Part shown: positions 55,793-62,987 of the stretch, in pieces
Position numbering within the stretch: the stretch's first letter is position 1
Layout of the letters: each line of letters begins with the position of its first letter
The notes under the pieces: generated by a model
Seen by the model: the letters and a program-made list of their open reading frames with translations, nothing else
Told to the model about the DNA's origin: nothing
The model's database searches: none
Source of the DNA: Bacteroidia bacterium
GTDB taxonomy: Bacteria > Bacteroidota > Bacteroidia > B-17B0 > Aurantibacillaceae
Assembly: GCA_018000995.1 (NCBI GenBank)
Contig: JAGNIU010000018.1
Span: 1-64,000, forward strand
Direction of reading: 5' to 3'
DNA: 64,000 bases
Made by a program: the position numbers and the translations under genes

Positions 55793-56230
55793 CTATTGCA
55801 CAAACTTACTTTTAGCAACGACTGTACAAGTAAATCTACTCACACAAACCAATTCGTTTTGGTCGTTATAAATTTTAATATCCCACACATGATTTTTACC
55901 TGTGACATGAATTGGCGTGCAAATTCCCGTCACAATTCCACTCATTACAGCTTTAACGTGGTTAGCGTTAATTTCAATCCCAACGCCAATAAATAAATCT
56001 CTATTAACAGCACACCAGCTCGCCACACTTCCAATAGTTTCAGCTAAAGCCACAGAGGCGCCGCCGTGTAAGAGTCCGAAAGGTTGCTTAGTTCTGTTAT
56101 CAACCGGCATCGAGGCTTTAATGAAATTATCACCTATTTCGGTAAAGGTAATATTCATGTATTCGCCTAAGGTTCCTTCATTTAAGGCGTTAATTTCGGT
56201 TAAGGAAGGGGTATTATGCCAAATGCTCAT
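55793..56230 (-). CDS. PaaI-type hotdog thioesterase
   Basis: 145 residues. The hotdog core LLHGGASVALAETIGSVASW (about residues 53-72) is typical of PaaI/4-hydroxybenzoyl-CoA thioesterases, with the conserved HGG and catalytic-region Glu. The C-terminal strands VWDIKIYNDQNELVCVSRFT match. The natural CoA or ACP ester is unknown. The gene faces bioA and is divergent from the glutathione peroxidase gene. Confidence 0.85.
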   Translation of the reverse strand: MSIWHNTPSLTEINALNEGTLGEYMNITFTEIGDNFIKASMPVDNRTKQPFGLLHGGASVALAETIGSVASWCAVNRDLFIGVGIEINANHVKAVMSGIVTGICTPIHVTGKNHVWDIKIYNDQNELVCVSRFTCTVVAKSKFVQ

Positions 56231-56237
56231 ATTTAAC

Positions 56238-56245
56238 TAACTTTG
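56238..56245 (+). promoter_or_regulatory. Possible -7 element for the glutathione peroxidase gene
   Basis: TAACTTTG is a perfect TAnnTTTG match located 41 bases upstream of ATG 56287. No TTTG at the usual distance was seen. Confidence 0.3.
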
Positions 56246-56286
56246 TATGATATTAGCAAATGTCGCTATTTATTAAATTCTACACA

Positions 56287-56850
56287 ATGAAAAAACTCAC
56301 CCTTTTAATTTTAATTATGCTATTCGGACTATCATTTATATTCAAGAAAAAAGACAATGGTCCAAAGCCAAGTATTCACGGTTTTAAAGTAAAAACTATC
56401 GAAGGACAAGAATTCGATATGGCTTCTTTAAAAGGTAAGAAAGTATTAATCGTTAATACGGCCAGTGAATGTGGTTTAACACCTCAATACAAACAATTAG
56501 AAGAAGTATTTGAAAAATATAAAGACAAAAACTTTACTATACTTGGTTTTCCTGCTAATAATTTTGGTTCTCAAGAGCCGGGTTCTAATACAGAGATAAA
56601 AGCGTTCTGTACAAAAAACTATGGCGTTACTTTTCAAATGATGGAAAAAGTTTCTGTTAAAGGTGATGATATGTGCGAACTTTACAAATGGTTAACACAA
56701 AAAGAAAAAAACGGAGTAGCGAGTAGTTCTGTGAAATGGAATTTTCAAAAATATATGATTGATGAAGAAGGTCATTTAGTGGATAGCGTTTCTCCAACAA
56801 AAAAACCAAATTGTGATAAAATTATTAATTGGATAGAAGGGAAGAAGTAA
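56287..56850 (+). CDS. Glutathione peroxidase-family thiol peroxidase
   Basis: 187 residues from ATG 56287; the TTG/ATG start nine residues earlier is less likely, since MKKLTLLILIMLFGLSFIF is a signal peptide or anchor. The family motif NTASECGLTPQYKQLEEVF places the peroxidatic Cys62. GFPANNFGSQEPGSN and VKWNFQKYMID give the partner Gln, Trp and Asn. It reduces peroxides with a thiol donor, probably thioredoxin. Secretion to the periplasm is suggested by the leader. It precedes bshB1, a gene of bacillithiol synthesis. Confidence 0.9.
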   Translation: MKKLTLLILIMLFGLSFIFKKKDNGPKPSIHGFKVKTIEGQEFDMASLKGKKVLIVNTASECGLTPQYKQLEEVFEKYKDKNFTILGFPANNFGSQEPGSNTEIKAFCTKNYGVTFQMMEKVSVKGDDMCELYKWLTQKEKNGVASSSVKWNFQKYMIDEEGHLVDSVSPTKKPNCDKIINWIEGKK

Positions 56851-56878
56851 TTCAAGACTTAAAATTCAAGATTCAAAT
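56851..56878. repeat. Tandem 7-nt repeat (TTCAAGA-type) before bshB1
   Basis: Four heptamers: TTCAAGA, CTTAAAA, TTCAAGA, TTCAAAT. They start right after the peroxidase stop and fill the spacer to bshB1. The second is degenerate. Such A/T-rich tandem repeats are seen scattered in Bacteroidota. Confidence 0.5.
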
Positions 56879-56881
56879 ATT

Positions 56882-57598
56882 ATGAAAATTGATATATTGG
56901 CAATAGGTGTTCACCCTGATGATGTTGAATTATCGTGTGCCGGAACAATTTTAAAGCATATTGCGTTAAAGAAAAAAGTTGGCATGCTTGATTTAACCCT
57001 AGGTGAATTAGGAACCCGCGGTTCAGCTGAAATCCGTACAAAAGAAGCAAAGAAAGCAGCAAAGATTTTAGGCGTTTCTTTCCGTGAACAATTAGATATG
57101 GCAGATGGTTTTTTTGCCAATGATGAAAAACATCAAACGCAAATCATCGAAATAATTAGAAAGTACCAGCCCGAAATTATTTTATGTAATGCAGTAAGTG
57201 ATCGTCACCCCGACCATGGCCGCGCCGCGAAATTAGTAGCAGATGCTTGTTTTTACAGTGGCTTGGTGAAGATTGAAACAAAGCAAGGAAAGAAAAGTCA
57301 GCAAGCTTGGCGACCGAAAGCTGTTTATCATTATATACAAGATAATTTTATTCATCCTGATTTTGTGATTGACATTACAAAGCACATGGATAAAAAAATG
57401 GAAGCGATTCACGCTTTCGAATCTCAATTTTATAATCCGAATTCAAAAGAACCTGCAACTGCAATTTCAAGTCCGGAATTTATGGAAGCAGTAAAAGCAA
57501 AAAGTTCTATTTTCGGAAGAAGTATTGGTGTTCGTTATGCAGAAGGTTTTATAGTAAACAGAACAATTGGAGTAGATTCTTTATTCCATTTAAAATAA
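56882..57598 (+). CDS. bshB1: Bacillithiol biosynthesis deacetylase BshB1
   Basis: 238 residues. PIG-L-type zinc deacetylase that removes acetyl from GlcNAc-malate to give GlcN-malate in bacillithiol synthesis. AIGVHPDDVELSCAGTI (with the HPDD zinc motif at about residues 11-14), LTLGELGTRGS, and RHPDHGRAAKL place the metal ligands. FDPNS-type AFESQFYNPNS and the FGRSIGVRYAEGF end are typical of BshB1. It suggests that the cell makes bacillithiol as its low-molecular-weight thiol; bshA and bshC are not in the window. Confidence 0.92.
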   Translation: MKIDILAIGVHPDDVELSCAGTILKHIALKKKVGMLDLTLGELGTRGSAEIRTKEAKKAAKILGVSFREQLDMADGFFANDEKHQTQIIEIIRKYQPEIILCNAVSDRHPDHGRAAKLVADACFYSGLVKIETKQGKKSQQAWRPKAVYHYIQDNFIHPDFVIDITKHMDKKMEAIHAFESQFYNPNSKEPATAISSPEFMEAVKAKSSIFGRSIGVRYAEGFIVNRTIGVDSLFHLK

Positions 57599-57602
57599 AT
57601 TG

Positions 57603-58289
57603 ATGAGCGATATAACTCATAAAATATTATTAGTGGATGACGAGCCCGACATCCTTGATTTTTTAAGTTATAATTTAAAAAAGGAAGGTTACACGGTTTT
57701 TACTGCAAGTAATGGAATTGAAGCCATTGAAAAAGCTAAGAAAGAAGTGCCGCATTTAATTGTATTAGATGTGATGATGCCGGAAATGGATGGCATTGAA
57801 ACTTGTCGGCAAATGCGAGAGATTCCTTCTTTAAATGGTTCAGTCATTACTTTTTTAACCGCCCGTAACGAAGAGTACACGCAAATTTCGGGATTTGATG
57901 TGGGTGCAGATGATTTTATTACCAAACCAATTAAACCTCGTGTGTTTTTAAGCAGAGTAAAAGCTTTGTTACGCCGATATAAGAGTGATAAGCCAGTTGC
58001 TTCGGTAATCGTTGATTTAGGAGAAATAAAGATTGATAACGAAAAGCACATGGTTTATAAAAGCGGTGTAGCTATTGAATTGCCTAAAAAGGAATTTAAT
58101 TTATTAAGCTTACTCTCCAGCAAACCCGGAAAAGTTTTTAAGCGTGAAAATATTTTGGATTTAGTTTGGGGTGATGAAGTAGTGGTTGGCGATCGTACCA
58201 TTGATGTTCACATCCGTAAACTCCGAGAAAAATTAGGAGAAAATTATATCAAAACCGTAAAAGGAGTAGGGTATAAGTTTGAATTTTAA
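57603..58289 (+). CDS. OmpR/PhoB-type response regulator
   Basis: 228 residues from ATG 57603. The receiver domain has Asp12-Asp13, the phospho-acceptor Asp56 in LIVLDVMMPEMDG, and Lys in ITKPIKPRVF. The winged-helix output domain has KEFNLLSLLSSKPGKVFKRE, VGDRTIDVHIRKLREKLG and TVKGVGYKFEF. It binds DNA to control transcription. No histidine kinase gene is adjacent; the next gene is convergent, so its partner is elsewhere. Upstream it is only 4 bases from bshB1. Confidence 0.93.
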   Translation: MSDITHKILLVDDEPDILDFLSYNLKKEGYTVFTASNGIEAIEKAKKEVPHLIVLDVMMPEMDGIETCRQMREIPSLNGSVITFLTARNEEYTQISGFDVGADDFITKPIKPRVFLSRVKALLRRYKSDKPVASVIVDLGEIKIDNEKHMVYKSGVAIELPKKEFNLLSLLSSKPGKVFKRENILDLVWGDEVVVGDRTIDVHIRKLREKLGENYIKTVKGVGYKFEF

Positions 58290-58298
58290 TCCATTTAG

Positions 58299-58354
58299 TC
58301 ATGCTGAATTTATTTCAGCATCTTTGAATATCCCGAAACGAGTTCGGGATGACA
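58299..58354. repeat. Double-hairpin intergenic repeat (REP-like)
   Basis: Two perfect 8-bp stems lie in tandem: ATGCTGAA/TTCAGCAT (58302-58322, loop 5) and ATCCCGAA/TTCGGGAT (58331-58351, loop 5). An outer GTCAT/ATGAC pair (58299-58303 and 58350-58354) encloses both, so a cloverleaf-like or cruciform structure is possible. It lies between convergent genes and may also work as a bidirectional terminator. Confidence 0.75.
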
Positions 58355-58364
58355 GCAACAAACA

Positions 58365-58847
58365 TTAAACTCTCACGTACTTCTGAAAAGTATAATCGTA
58401 AGGATTTTTTTCATCGGCCCAATGTTCTTCTTCCCAAACTAAATTGAACTCAGCAAATTTTATTTCCGGATAGAATGTATCCGCTTCAAATTCGTGTTTT
58501 ATTAAAGTGCGGTAAATTTCGGTTGTATAAGGCATTGTTAAGTTATATATCTCAGCCCCGCCAATAATAAAGGCTTTGTCAACTTTACAATGTTTTGCCA
58601 TTTCTTCTAACGAAGGATATACTTCAGCACCTTCAATTTTCAAATCTTTGTTTCTTGAAATAATAATGTTCTTTCTTCCGGGTAGAATTCTACCAATAGA
58701 TTCAAATGTTTTTCGTCCCATTATAATGGGAGAACCCATTGTAGTGGCTTTAAAAAATTTAAGATCAGTCGGTAAATGACAAAGTAATTTATTGTCTTTG
58801 CCAATGGCATTATTAAGATCGGTGACAACTACGGCTGCTAAAATCAT
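58365..58847 (-). CDS. folA: Dihydrofolate reductase
   Basis: 160 residues. NADPH-dependent enzyme that makes tetrahydrofolate for one-carbon metabolism. MILAAVVVTDLNNAIGKDNK, LLCHLPTDLKFFKATTMGSP, IIMGRKTFESIGRILPGRKN and AFIIGGAEIYNLTMPYTTEI follow the family pattern, with the active-site acidic residue at Asp28 in HLPTDLK. No thymidylate synthase gene is seen near. It starts 1 base downstream of the peptide transporter gene on the same strand. Confidence 0.96.
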   Translation of the reverse strand: MILAAVVVTDLNNAIGKDNKLLCHLPTDLKFFKATTMGSPIIMGRKTFESIGRILPGRKNIIISRNKDLKIEGAEVYPSLEEMAKHCKVDKAFIIGGAEIYNLTMPYTTEIYRTLIKHEFEADTFYPEIKFAEFNLVWEEEHWADEKNPYDYTFQKYVRV

Positions 58848-58848
58848 A

Positions 58849-60483
58849 TTATTGTTCTTTAAATACCCTGTTTAAACGTTTCAGTAATACAAACATGATG
58901 ATGGTAGCCACCATTAACAAAGCAAAGTTTAACCAGAAATAGTGGGCTTTGTTATCGAATTTATCCCAGTTCTTTGCAAGAACACCGCTTAATTTATTTC
59001 CAATAGAAGTTGCTAAACTCCAGCCGCCCATCATTAACGCTGTTAAACGCACTGGAGAAAGTTTTGAAACCATGGATAATCCCATTGGACTTAACAGTAA
59101 TTCTCCAATAGTTACAACGCCATAACTCCCAATTAACCACCACGCGCTGGCTTTGTGCATTCCGTTATCGCTAAAGTTAACAGCAAGTACCATAACTAAT
59201 GTTGAAAGGGCACTAATTAATAAACCCCAAGCGATTTTTGAAGCTGTAGTGGGTTCTTTATTTCGTTTACGCATGAATGCGAAGAAGGCAATAATTAAAG
59301 GTGTGAGTACAACCACAAAAAACGGATTAACCGACTGAAAAATTTCTGTGTTCACTAAACTAACCGATTCACCTTGTGCTGGAATTTTTGAAGCATCCAG
59401 ATTTTTAAAGTATGCAGGATAATCCAAACACTTTAAAACTTTCCCATCCGGTCCTTTTATTTTTCTGAATTGTTCGTCGATTTGATTTACTTCTAAGTTC
59501 TCTGCAACTAATTTTTCTGAGAAATATAATTTGTCAGTAAGAGCTGTGATTGCAGGAGGGGACTCTCTATCGGTATAAAATTCGGCGTAATTAGTTAAGG
59601 CAGTTCCGTTTTGTTTAAAGATGGCCCAGAATAAAATAACGATAATGAAAATGGTGAACATCGTTCCCAACGGTTTTTTCTCTTCTGCATTGGCTTTGAA
59701 ATAAATACTTGAGAAAAAATAAATAACAGGAATACAAAACATAAAGAAAGCATCCGTACTATCGCTTCCCATAATATTTCCCGGAATCATCCAGCCAATA
59801 ATGCTAAACAATAAACCAACACCTAACACTTTTGCGAATTGCATTAAAAATGGTCTGTCTTCAGGCGACGGTTCTCTTCTAACGTCAACATGTTTGTAAT
59901 GTTTCATACCCATCCAAAAAGTTATAACGCCTAAAAACATACCGCAGCCCGCAGTAATAAATGCTGCATCCCAACCAATTTTGTTACGCATGATCGCGGC
60001 AATAAAATTGCAAATGAAAGCCCCAACATTAATACCCATGTAAAAAATATTGTAGCCTGTGTCTTTTTTGTGACGATAACGTGGGTCGTTAAATAAATTT
60101 CCTAAGAGAGTAGAGATGTTGGGTTTAAAGAATCCGTTACCAACAACCATTACAGCAAGTGCAGTATAAAAAGCCCATTTTTCAGGAATAGCCAACATAC
60201 AATAGCCAATACCCATTAAAATTCCACCGAGTGTAATAGAGAAGCGATATCCTAATTTTAAATCAGCTAATAAACCACCCATGAAAGGGGTTAAATAAGC
60301 AAGTGCAATAAACGTTCCAAATACATCGGCTGCATCGGAGTTGTCCCATCCTAAACCTCCTTTTGAAGGGTCGCTTATCATGTAAAGGGTAAAAATCCCA
60401 ATCATTAAATAATAACCAAAGCGCTCCCAAAATTCGGTGAACACTAAAAAAAACAGTCCGGCAGGGTATTTGGATTCCTTCAT
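58849..60483 (-). CDS. POT/PTR2-type proton-coupled oligopeptide transporter
   Basis: 544 residues with 12-14 membrane helices. FTEFWERFGYYLMIGIFTLY is the E-x-x-E-R-F motif at the start of the family, and GNGFFKPNISTLLGNLF and YNIFYMGINVGAF are the two PTR2 signatures. Between about residues 310 and 370 a soluble loop of about 75 residues is inserted, which is longer than in enteric DtpA. It likely imports di- and tripeptides. It may be co-transcribed with folA on its 3' side. Confidence 0.93.
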   Translation of the reverse strand: MKESKYPAGLFFLVFTEFWERFGYYLMIGIFTLYMISDPSKGGLGWDNSDAADVFGTFIALAYLTPFMGGLLADLKLGYRFSITLGGILMGIGYCMLAIPEKWAFYTALAVMVVGNGFFKPNISTLLGNLFNDPRYRHKKDTGYNIFYMGINVGAFICNFIAAIMRNKIGWDAAFITAGCGMFLGVITFWMGMKHYKHVDVRREPSPEDRPFLMQFAKVLGVGLLFSIIGWMIPGNIMGSDSTDAFFMFCIPVIYFFSSIYFKANAEEKKPLGTMFTIFIIVILFWAIFKQNGTALTNYAEFYTDRESPPAITALTDKLYFSEKLVAENLEVNQIDEQFRKIKGPDGKVLKCLDYPAYFKNLDASKIPAQGESVSLVNTEIFQSVNPFFVVVLTPLIIAFFAFMRKRNKEPTTASKIAWGLLISALSTLVMVLAVNFSDNGMHKASAWWLIGSYGVVTIGELLLSPMGLSMVSKLSPVRLTALMMGGWSLATSIGNKLSGVLAKNWDKFDNKAHYFWLNFALLMVATIIMFVLLKRLNRVFKEQ

Positions 60484-60519
60484 AAACGAGTTAGATTTTG
60501 ATAAAGATAATAATTTATT

Positions 60520-61005
60520 TTACCTGTAATAAAAGGTGTTATTAAGAAGAGTTTCCTTCGAGTTGAAGTTGTAAATCTGAATAGTGATAGTTCTTCCGTT
60601 TCCATCAATGGCGCCGTTAATATGACTTACAAACTTATGACAGTTACGGTTTTTGTCTTTGGGATTAGCTTTATTAGCCACAAATACCGAATCCATAAAA
60701 TAATGTTCGTATTGAATATTGGTTGATCTTTTAAGTTGAAAAATGCTATCGTTGGCTGTTTTGTAAAGTCGCCCGTTTACTACTTCGATACGCGCATTGC
60801 AACGTAAAGTACCGTTAAATTTTAAATAGAATAAATCGTTTTTGTTAGCTGAGATAGTGTCCGATTTTGGTCCCACCTGAAAAAAGAAGACTGCATCTTC
60901 TTTCTGGATTTTTATTTTATCAGGGGTTTGAGCAGAAACTAAAAACGGCAAAATACAGAATACAGAATATATTATATATTTGTAATACCTAACTGATACA
61001 GACAT
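60520..61005 (-). CDS. Exported protein of unknown function
   Basis: 161 residues from ATG 61003-61005. A long upstream extension to 61194 would be inside the divergent gene and lacks a signal peptide. The segment YKYIIYSVFCILPFLVSAQ is a signal peptide. The mature part is beta-rich with DAVFFFQVGPKSDTISANKN, IEVVNGRLYKTANDSIFQLK, and an end IYNFNSKETLLNNTFYYR. No family is recognised. The start codon overlaps the start codon of the divergent gene by 2 bases (CATG). Confidence 0.7.
   Translation of the reverse strand: MSVSVRYYKYIIYSVFCILPFLVSAQTPDKIKIQKEDAVFFFQVGPKSDTISANKNDLFYLKFNGTLRCNARIEVVNGRLYKTANDSIFQLKRSTNIQYEHYFMDSVFVANKANPKDKNRNCHKFVSHINGAIDGNGRTITIQIYNFNSKETLLNNTFYYR
60975..60982 (+). 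promoter_or_regulatory. -7 element (TATATTTG) for the barrel gene, inside the divergent CDS
   Basis: TATATTTG is a perfect TAnnTTTG match, 21 bases before the ATG at 61004. It lies within the first codons of the gene on the minus strand, since the two genes abut head to head. No good -33 is seen. Confidence 0.45.
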
Positions 61006-61840
61006 GAAGAATTTTTTCATCTTAATAATCTCATTATTATCTATAAGCTTTATTAAGGCACAAGATAATAAAACCTTACCTGAAAAAGAATTTTCGTTAA
61101 TTATCGGCCCTTCCTTTACTAATATTAAAAACGATAACATTGAATTTGATAAGTACGCATCACCGAAAGGAACAATTTGGTTTAATGCAGGCATTAATTA
61201 CTGTAAATGTTTTAATAAGAATCTGGGATTTATTACGGGTTTGGAATACTCGATGTATAAAAATGTGACGACATATAAGGGTGCATTTAGAAGTGAAGAA
61301 AAATCTGTTGATTCGGATGGCTACTTGTATTATGCAGTATCTGAAGCAAATTACAAGGATACACGAACCGTTCATTGTGCGGAAGTGCCACTGGGCTTGC
61401 GATTACAAGTGCCGGGAAATGATAATTTTCAATTTTTTGTTGATTTAGGATTGAGATTAAACTTCATAGCCACTGCAAAAATTGAAAAGACCGGAACTCT
61501 CGATAAAAAGGGAGCCTATCCGCATAATGTTTACGATAATGTTTATATCTATATTGAAAGAGATCCTTATTATGGCTTCACAAATACTACGTATAGCTCC
61601 AAAATAGATATACCCGTTAATAGACTTGGCTTAGGTTATTTTGTTGGTGGGGGATTAAAAGCGAAATTAGCGGAGAATAAGTACATTGTAATAAATCCGA
61701 CTTACATTAGTGGAATAACTGATTTTGTGAATAAGAGTAATCAATCGGATTACGTAAATGTTTTCGGTGAAAAGTCAGCTTACAAAAAATTCACACTCAC
61801 ACAGTTTGCTTTAAGAATTGGAATTGTGTTTGCGCTATAG
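61004..61840 (+). CDS. PorT-like outer-membrane beta-barrel protein
   Basis: 278 residues with signal peptide MKNFFILIISLLSISFIKAQ. Strand-rich sequence with aromatic ends (FITGLEYSMYKN, VPLGLRLQVPGNDNFQFFVD, RLGLGYFVGGGLKAKLAE, FALRIGIVFAL) fits the PorT/OMP_b-brl family. No specific role is known. It is head to head with the exported-protein gene, sharing the CATG start overlap, and abuts tatA tail to tail at the 3' end. Confidence 0.8.
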   Translation: MKNFFILIISLLSISFIKAQDNKTLPEKEFSLIIGPSFTNIKNDNIEFDKYASPKGTIWFNAGINYCKCFNKNLGFITGLEYSMYKNVTTYKGAFRSEEKSVDSDGYLYYAVSEANYKDTRTVHCAEVPLGLRLQVPGNDNFQFFVDLGLRLNFIATAKIEKTGTLDKKGAYPHNVYDNVYIYIERDPYYGFTNTTYSSKIDIPVNRLGLGYFVGGGLKAKLAENKYIVINPTYISGITDFVNKSNQSDYVNVFGEKSAYKKFTLTQFALRIGIVFAL

Positions 61841-62092
61841 TTACTCTTTATCAATTTCCTTTTTTACTTCTTGTACTTGCTCTTGAATTTGTTTGGTGAT
61901 GCCACCTGTACTTTCCTGAATATCTTTTTTAATCCCGTCAGTAGCATCTTTAAATTCGCGAATACCTTTTCCTAAAGCTTTAGCAACATTGGGAATACCT
62001 TTACCTCCAAATAATAAAAGGATAACGAAGAGAATAAGCACCACTTCGCCACCGCCAAGATTTAAGAATAATATGTATAAACTAGTTGTCAT
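61841..62092 (-). CDS. tatA: Twin-arginine translocase subunit TatA/E
   Basis: 83 residues. One membrane helix (VVLILFVILLLFGGKGIPNV, about residues 17-36), the FGGKGIPNVAKALGKG hinge and amphipathic helix, and a charged C-terminal coil. It builds the pore of the Tat pathway for folded proteins. The FG pair after the helix is present. No tatC is seen in the window. Confidence 0.93.
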   Translation of the reverse strand: MTTSLYILFLNLGGGEVVLILFVILLLFGGKGIPNVAKALGKGIREFKDATDGIKKDIQESTGGITKQIQEQVQEVKKEIDKE

Positions 62093-62104
62093 GTTATCTT
62101 TTTT

Positions 62105-62149
62105 GTCCCTTCAATCTCTTCTGTCCCTTAAGTCCCTTTAGTCTTTTTT
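62105..62149. repeat. Tandem 9-nt repeat (GTCCCTTNA-type)
   Basis: Five 9-base units in phase: GTCCCTTCA, ATCTCTTCT, GTCCCTTAA, GTCCCTTTA, GTCTTTTTT. The last units overlap the 3' end of a 39-residue ORF on the other strand. The function is unknown; it could affect termination or folding of the transcript. Confidence 0.65.
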
Positions 62150-62257
62150 ATTCCGCATAAATTTAAAAACCACTACAGCACCGGTCACAAAAATAATGGC
62201 AACAAATACTACGATAAAAATGTCGCTCATATCTATACTGCTGCTCGCTTTTTCCAT
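62138..62257 (-). CDS. Small single-pass membrane protein (39 residues)
   Basis: ATG 62255-62257 to TAA 62138-62140, 39 codons. The sequence starts MEKASSSIDMSDIFIVV, continues with a long hydrophobic helix (about residues 14-31), and ends with a positive tail FMRNKKD. A second ATG at residue 10 would give 30 residues. It sits between the ABC ATPase gene and tatA on the same strand; a TATCTTTA resembling the -7 motif lies just upstream. It is too short for standard gene calls and no family is known, but single-pass proteins of this size are common. Confidence 0.55.
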   Translation of the reverse strand: MEKASSSIDMSDIFIVVFVAIIFVTGAVVVFKFMRNKKD

Positions 62258-62299
62258 GGGTTAAAGATAGAGAAAATCTCTTGTTTTTAGCTGTTAAAA

Positions 62300-62938
62300 T
62301 TATTTATAATCCATCACATTTAACTCCTTATTACAGAACTCGTATTCCTCTTTTACAGAGTTAGAGCACACAACAATGGTTTTATCTGCACCGTACCAGC
62401 CAACCAATTTAATGTACCATTCAATAGCGTTTTTATCAAGGTTAGAGGCGGGTTCGTCAAGTAGCAACAACGGACAATCAGCCAAAATAGCCAAAGCCAA
62501 TTTAGCGCGTTGTTTCATGCCACTCGAATAGTTTTTAATGTGTTTATTTTCGGCGTGTTTTAATTCGGCTATTTCAATAATTTCTTTCGCAGTTAATTTA
62601 TTTAGGAAAGGTTTGTAAACGGCGCAATGTTCTATTAGTTCAGTTAAGGTATAATCTTCAATTAATTCTAAATAGGGTGTAGCAATGCTTAAATGATTTT
62701 TGTAATTCTCGTTTTCTTCAGTTTGTTCTCCGCTTCTGAAAATCACTTTTCCGGCATTTGGCAATACATATCCTGAAATAATTTGTAATAGAGTTGATTT
62801 ACCCGAACCATTTCCGCCAAGCAGAACTAGTTTGTCAGTCGGATTTAAACTTAAATTAAGATTTTTGAAAATCCACTCCGAACCAAATTTTTTACCAATG
62901 CCTTCGAGTTGGATATGTAGATTATTTTGGGAATTCAT
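62300..62938 (-). CDS. ABC transporter ATP-binding protein
   Basis: 212 residues from ATG 62938. A longer start at 62983 would be encoded by the dispersed repeat (MSSEVETLDESQ), so it is rejected. Walker A LLGGNGSGKSTLLQI (about 39-53), signature NYSSGMKQRAKLALAILADC and Walker B LLLLDEPASNLD. It resembles small CcmA/LolD-like ATPases, but no permease is adjacent, so the substrate is unknown. It lies downstream of lpxA on the same strand. Confidence 0.9.
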   Translation of the reverse strand: MNSQNNLHIQLEGIGKKFGSEWIFKNLNLSLNPTDKLVLLGGNGSGKSTLLQIISGYVLPNAGKVIFRSGEQTEENENYKNHLSIATPYLELIEDYTLTELIEHCAVYKPFLNKLTAKEIIEIAELKHAENKHIKNYSSGMKQRAKLALAILADCPLLLLDEPASNLDKNAIEWYIKLVGWYGADKTIVVCSNSVKEEYEFCNKELNVMDYK

Positions 62939-62963
62939 TTTTTTTAATTGGCTTTCATCTAGT

Positions 62964-62987
62964 GTCTCGACTTCGCTCGACATGACA
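62964..62987 (-). repeat. Dispersed short repeat (CHVERSRDV type), copy 2
   Basis: On the minus strand the 24 bases match 42440-42463 at all but one position. It starts right after the lpxA stop and ends 25 bases before the ATG of the ABC ATPase gene. Both copies have the same orientation relative to the next gene. Confidence 0.75.

Noticed and set aside
61006-61194. 63-codon extension of the minus-strand exported protein
   Set aside because: It overlaps the divergent barrel gene and lacks a signal peptide at its start.
62939-62983. 15-codon extension of the ABC ATPase
   Set aside because: Encoded by the dispersed repeat; the ATG at 62938 gives the normal family N-terminus.
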